From an uncultured Eubacteriales bacterium (GTDB taxonomy: Bacteria > Bacillota_A > Clostridia > Lachnospirales > Lachnospiraceae): a stretch of 5,949 nucleotides of DNA. The DNA is taken from contig CADCPV010000336.1 of the NCBI GenBank assembly GCA_902803345.1, positions 1-5,949 of the forward strand. The letters are read 5' to 3'. Position 1 is the first letter of the stretch, and each line of letters starts with the position of its first letter. The position numbers and the translations under genes were made by a program. Below are positions 5,768 to 5,949 of the stretch, in pieces. The notes below the pieces were generated by a model. That model worked only from the letters and a program-made list of their open reading frames with translations. It was not told where the DNA came from and searched no databases.

Positions 5768-5949
5768 TCAGTCCGCGGTCAGTTTTCCTTTTTTTACACG
5801 GATAAAGACCGGGATTGCCAGCGCAAGCGAGGCGAAAAATACAATTCCGCTGAACAGGAGTATCCCTACTGCTCATACCCGTATGCCCTGACCGGTTCCT
5901 CTTCATCGAAGGGATAATACATCACGCCCTCTTTCCAGCCGAGATACAC
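5768..5949 (-). pseudogene. C-terminal end of a membrane protein gene, apparently frameshifted (5' end outside window)
   Basis: Two overlapping minus-strand frames look coding. The frame entering from the window edge (5949-5866) reads VYLGWKEGVMYYPFDEEEP and ends with a TAG at 5868-5866. A second frame, open from 5872 to a TGA at 5770-5768 but without any start codon, encodes a clean membrane helix (GILLFSGIVFFASLALAIP and on) and a basic tail ending KKGKLTAD. A single-base change near 5866-5872 would join them into an extracytoplasmic segment, a last transmembrane helix and a positive cytoplasmic end, which fits the positive-inside rule. It could instead be one gene that truly ends at 5866, followed by an unrelated remnant. 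I do not recognise the family. The gene is co-oriented with the TolB-like gene, about 100 bp upstream of its start. Confidence 0.5.

Noticed and set aside
5790..5800. A7 run as a programmed frameshift site in the right-edge gene
   Set aside because: The run lies about 70 nt downstream of the interrupting stop codon, within the already shifted frame, so it cannot explain read-through of that stop.

Overview
The window looks like chromosomal DNA from a low-redundancy, roughly 50-55% GC member of the Bacillota (Firmicutes), probably an anaerobic gut-type Clostridia or Erysipelotrichia. This is inferred from the strong AGGAGG-type ribosome binding sites, sigma-A-like promoters, a serine recombinase tail of the DUF4368 type, and the protein families present. 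No species can be named from sequence alone.

Layout from left to right. Bases 2-298 (+) hold the C-terminal tail of a large serine recombinase, probably the end of a mobile element or its remnant. A good promoter (365-393) then drives an AEC-family membrane transporter (450-1388, +). The 202 bp gap between this gene and the next, convergent one is almost filled by a compound repeat (1395-1584): two inverted 32-33 bp REP-like units around a large hairpin. Four genes follow on the minus strand, in transcription order: a TolB-like beta-propeller protein (5663-4764), a VOC/glyoxalase-fold protein (4632-4177), a CPA2 cation:proton antiporter (4109-2853) and a beta-lactamase-fold serine hydrolase (2763-1591). 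The antiporter and the hydrolase each have a convincing promoter of their own, so this is a co-oriented row of genes and not clearly a single operon. At the right edge, 5949-5768 (minus) holds the end of another gene, apparently interrupted by a frameshift before its last membrane helix.

The genes do not form a recognisable pathway. The mix (two transporters, a penicillin-binding-protein-like esterase, a VOC enzyme, a cytoplasmic propeller protein) reads as ordinary housekeeping or accessory metabolism. I see no defence system, CRISPR array, tRNA or rRNA.

The most interesting signal is non-coding. A 52-nt hairpin with the same 12+10+8+10+12 architecture occurs twice (1478-1529 and 4692-4743). 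Its loop is conserved, three inner base pairs have changed in compensatory fashion, and each copy is followed by a conserved 12-nt tail. Both copies lie in gaps immediately next to stop codons. It looks like a dispersed structured repeat (REP/BIME-like or a small non-autonomous element).
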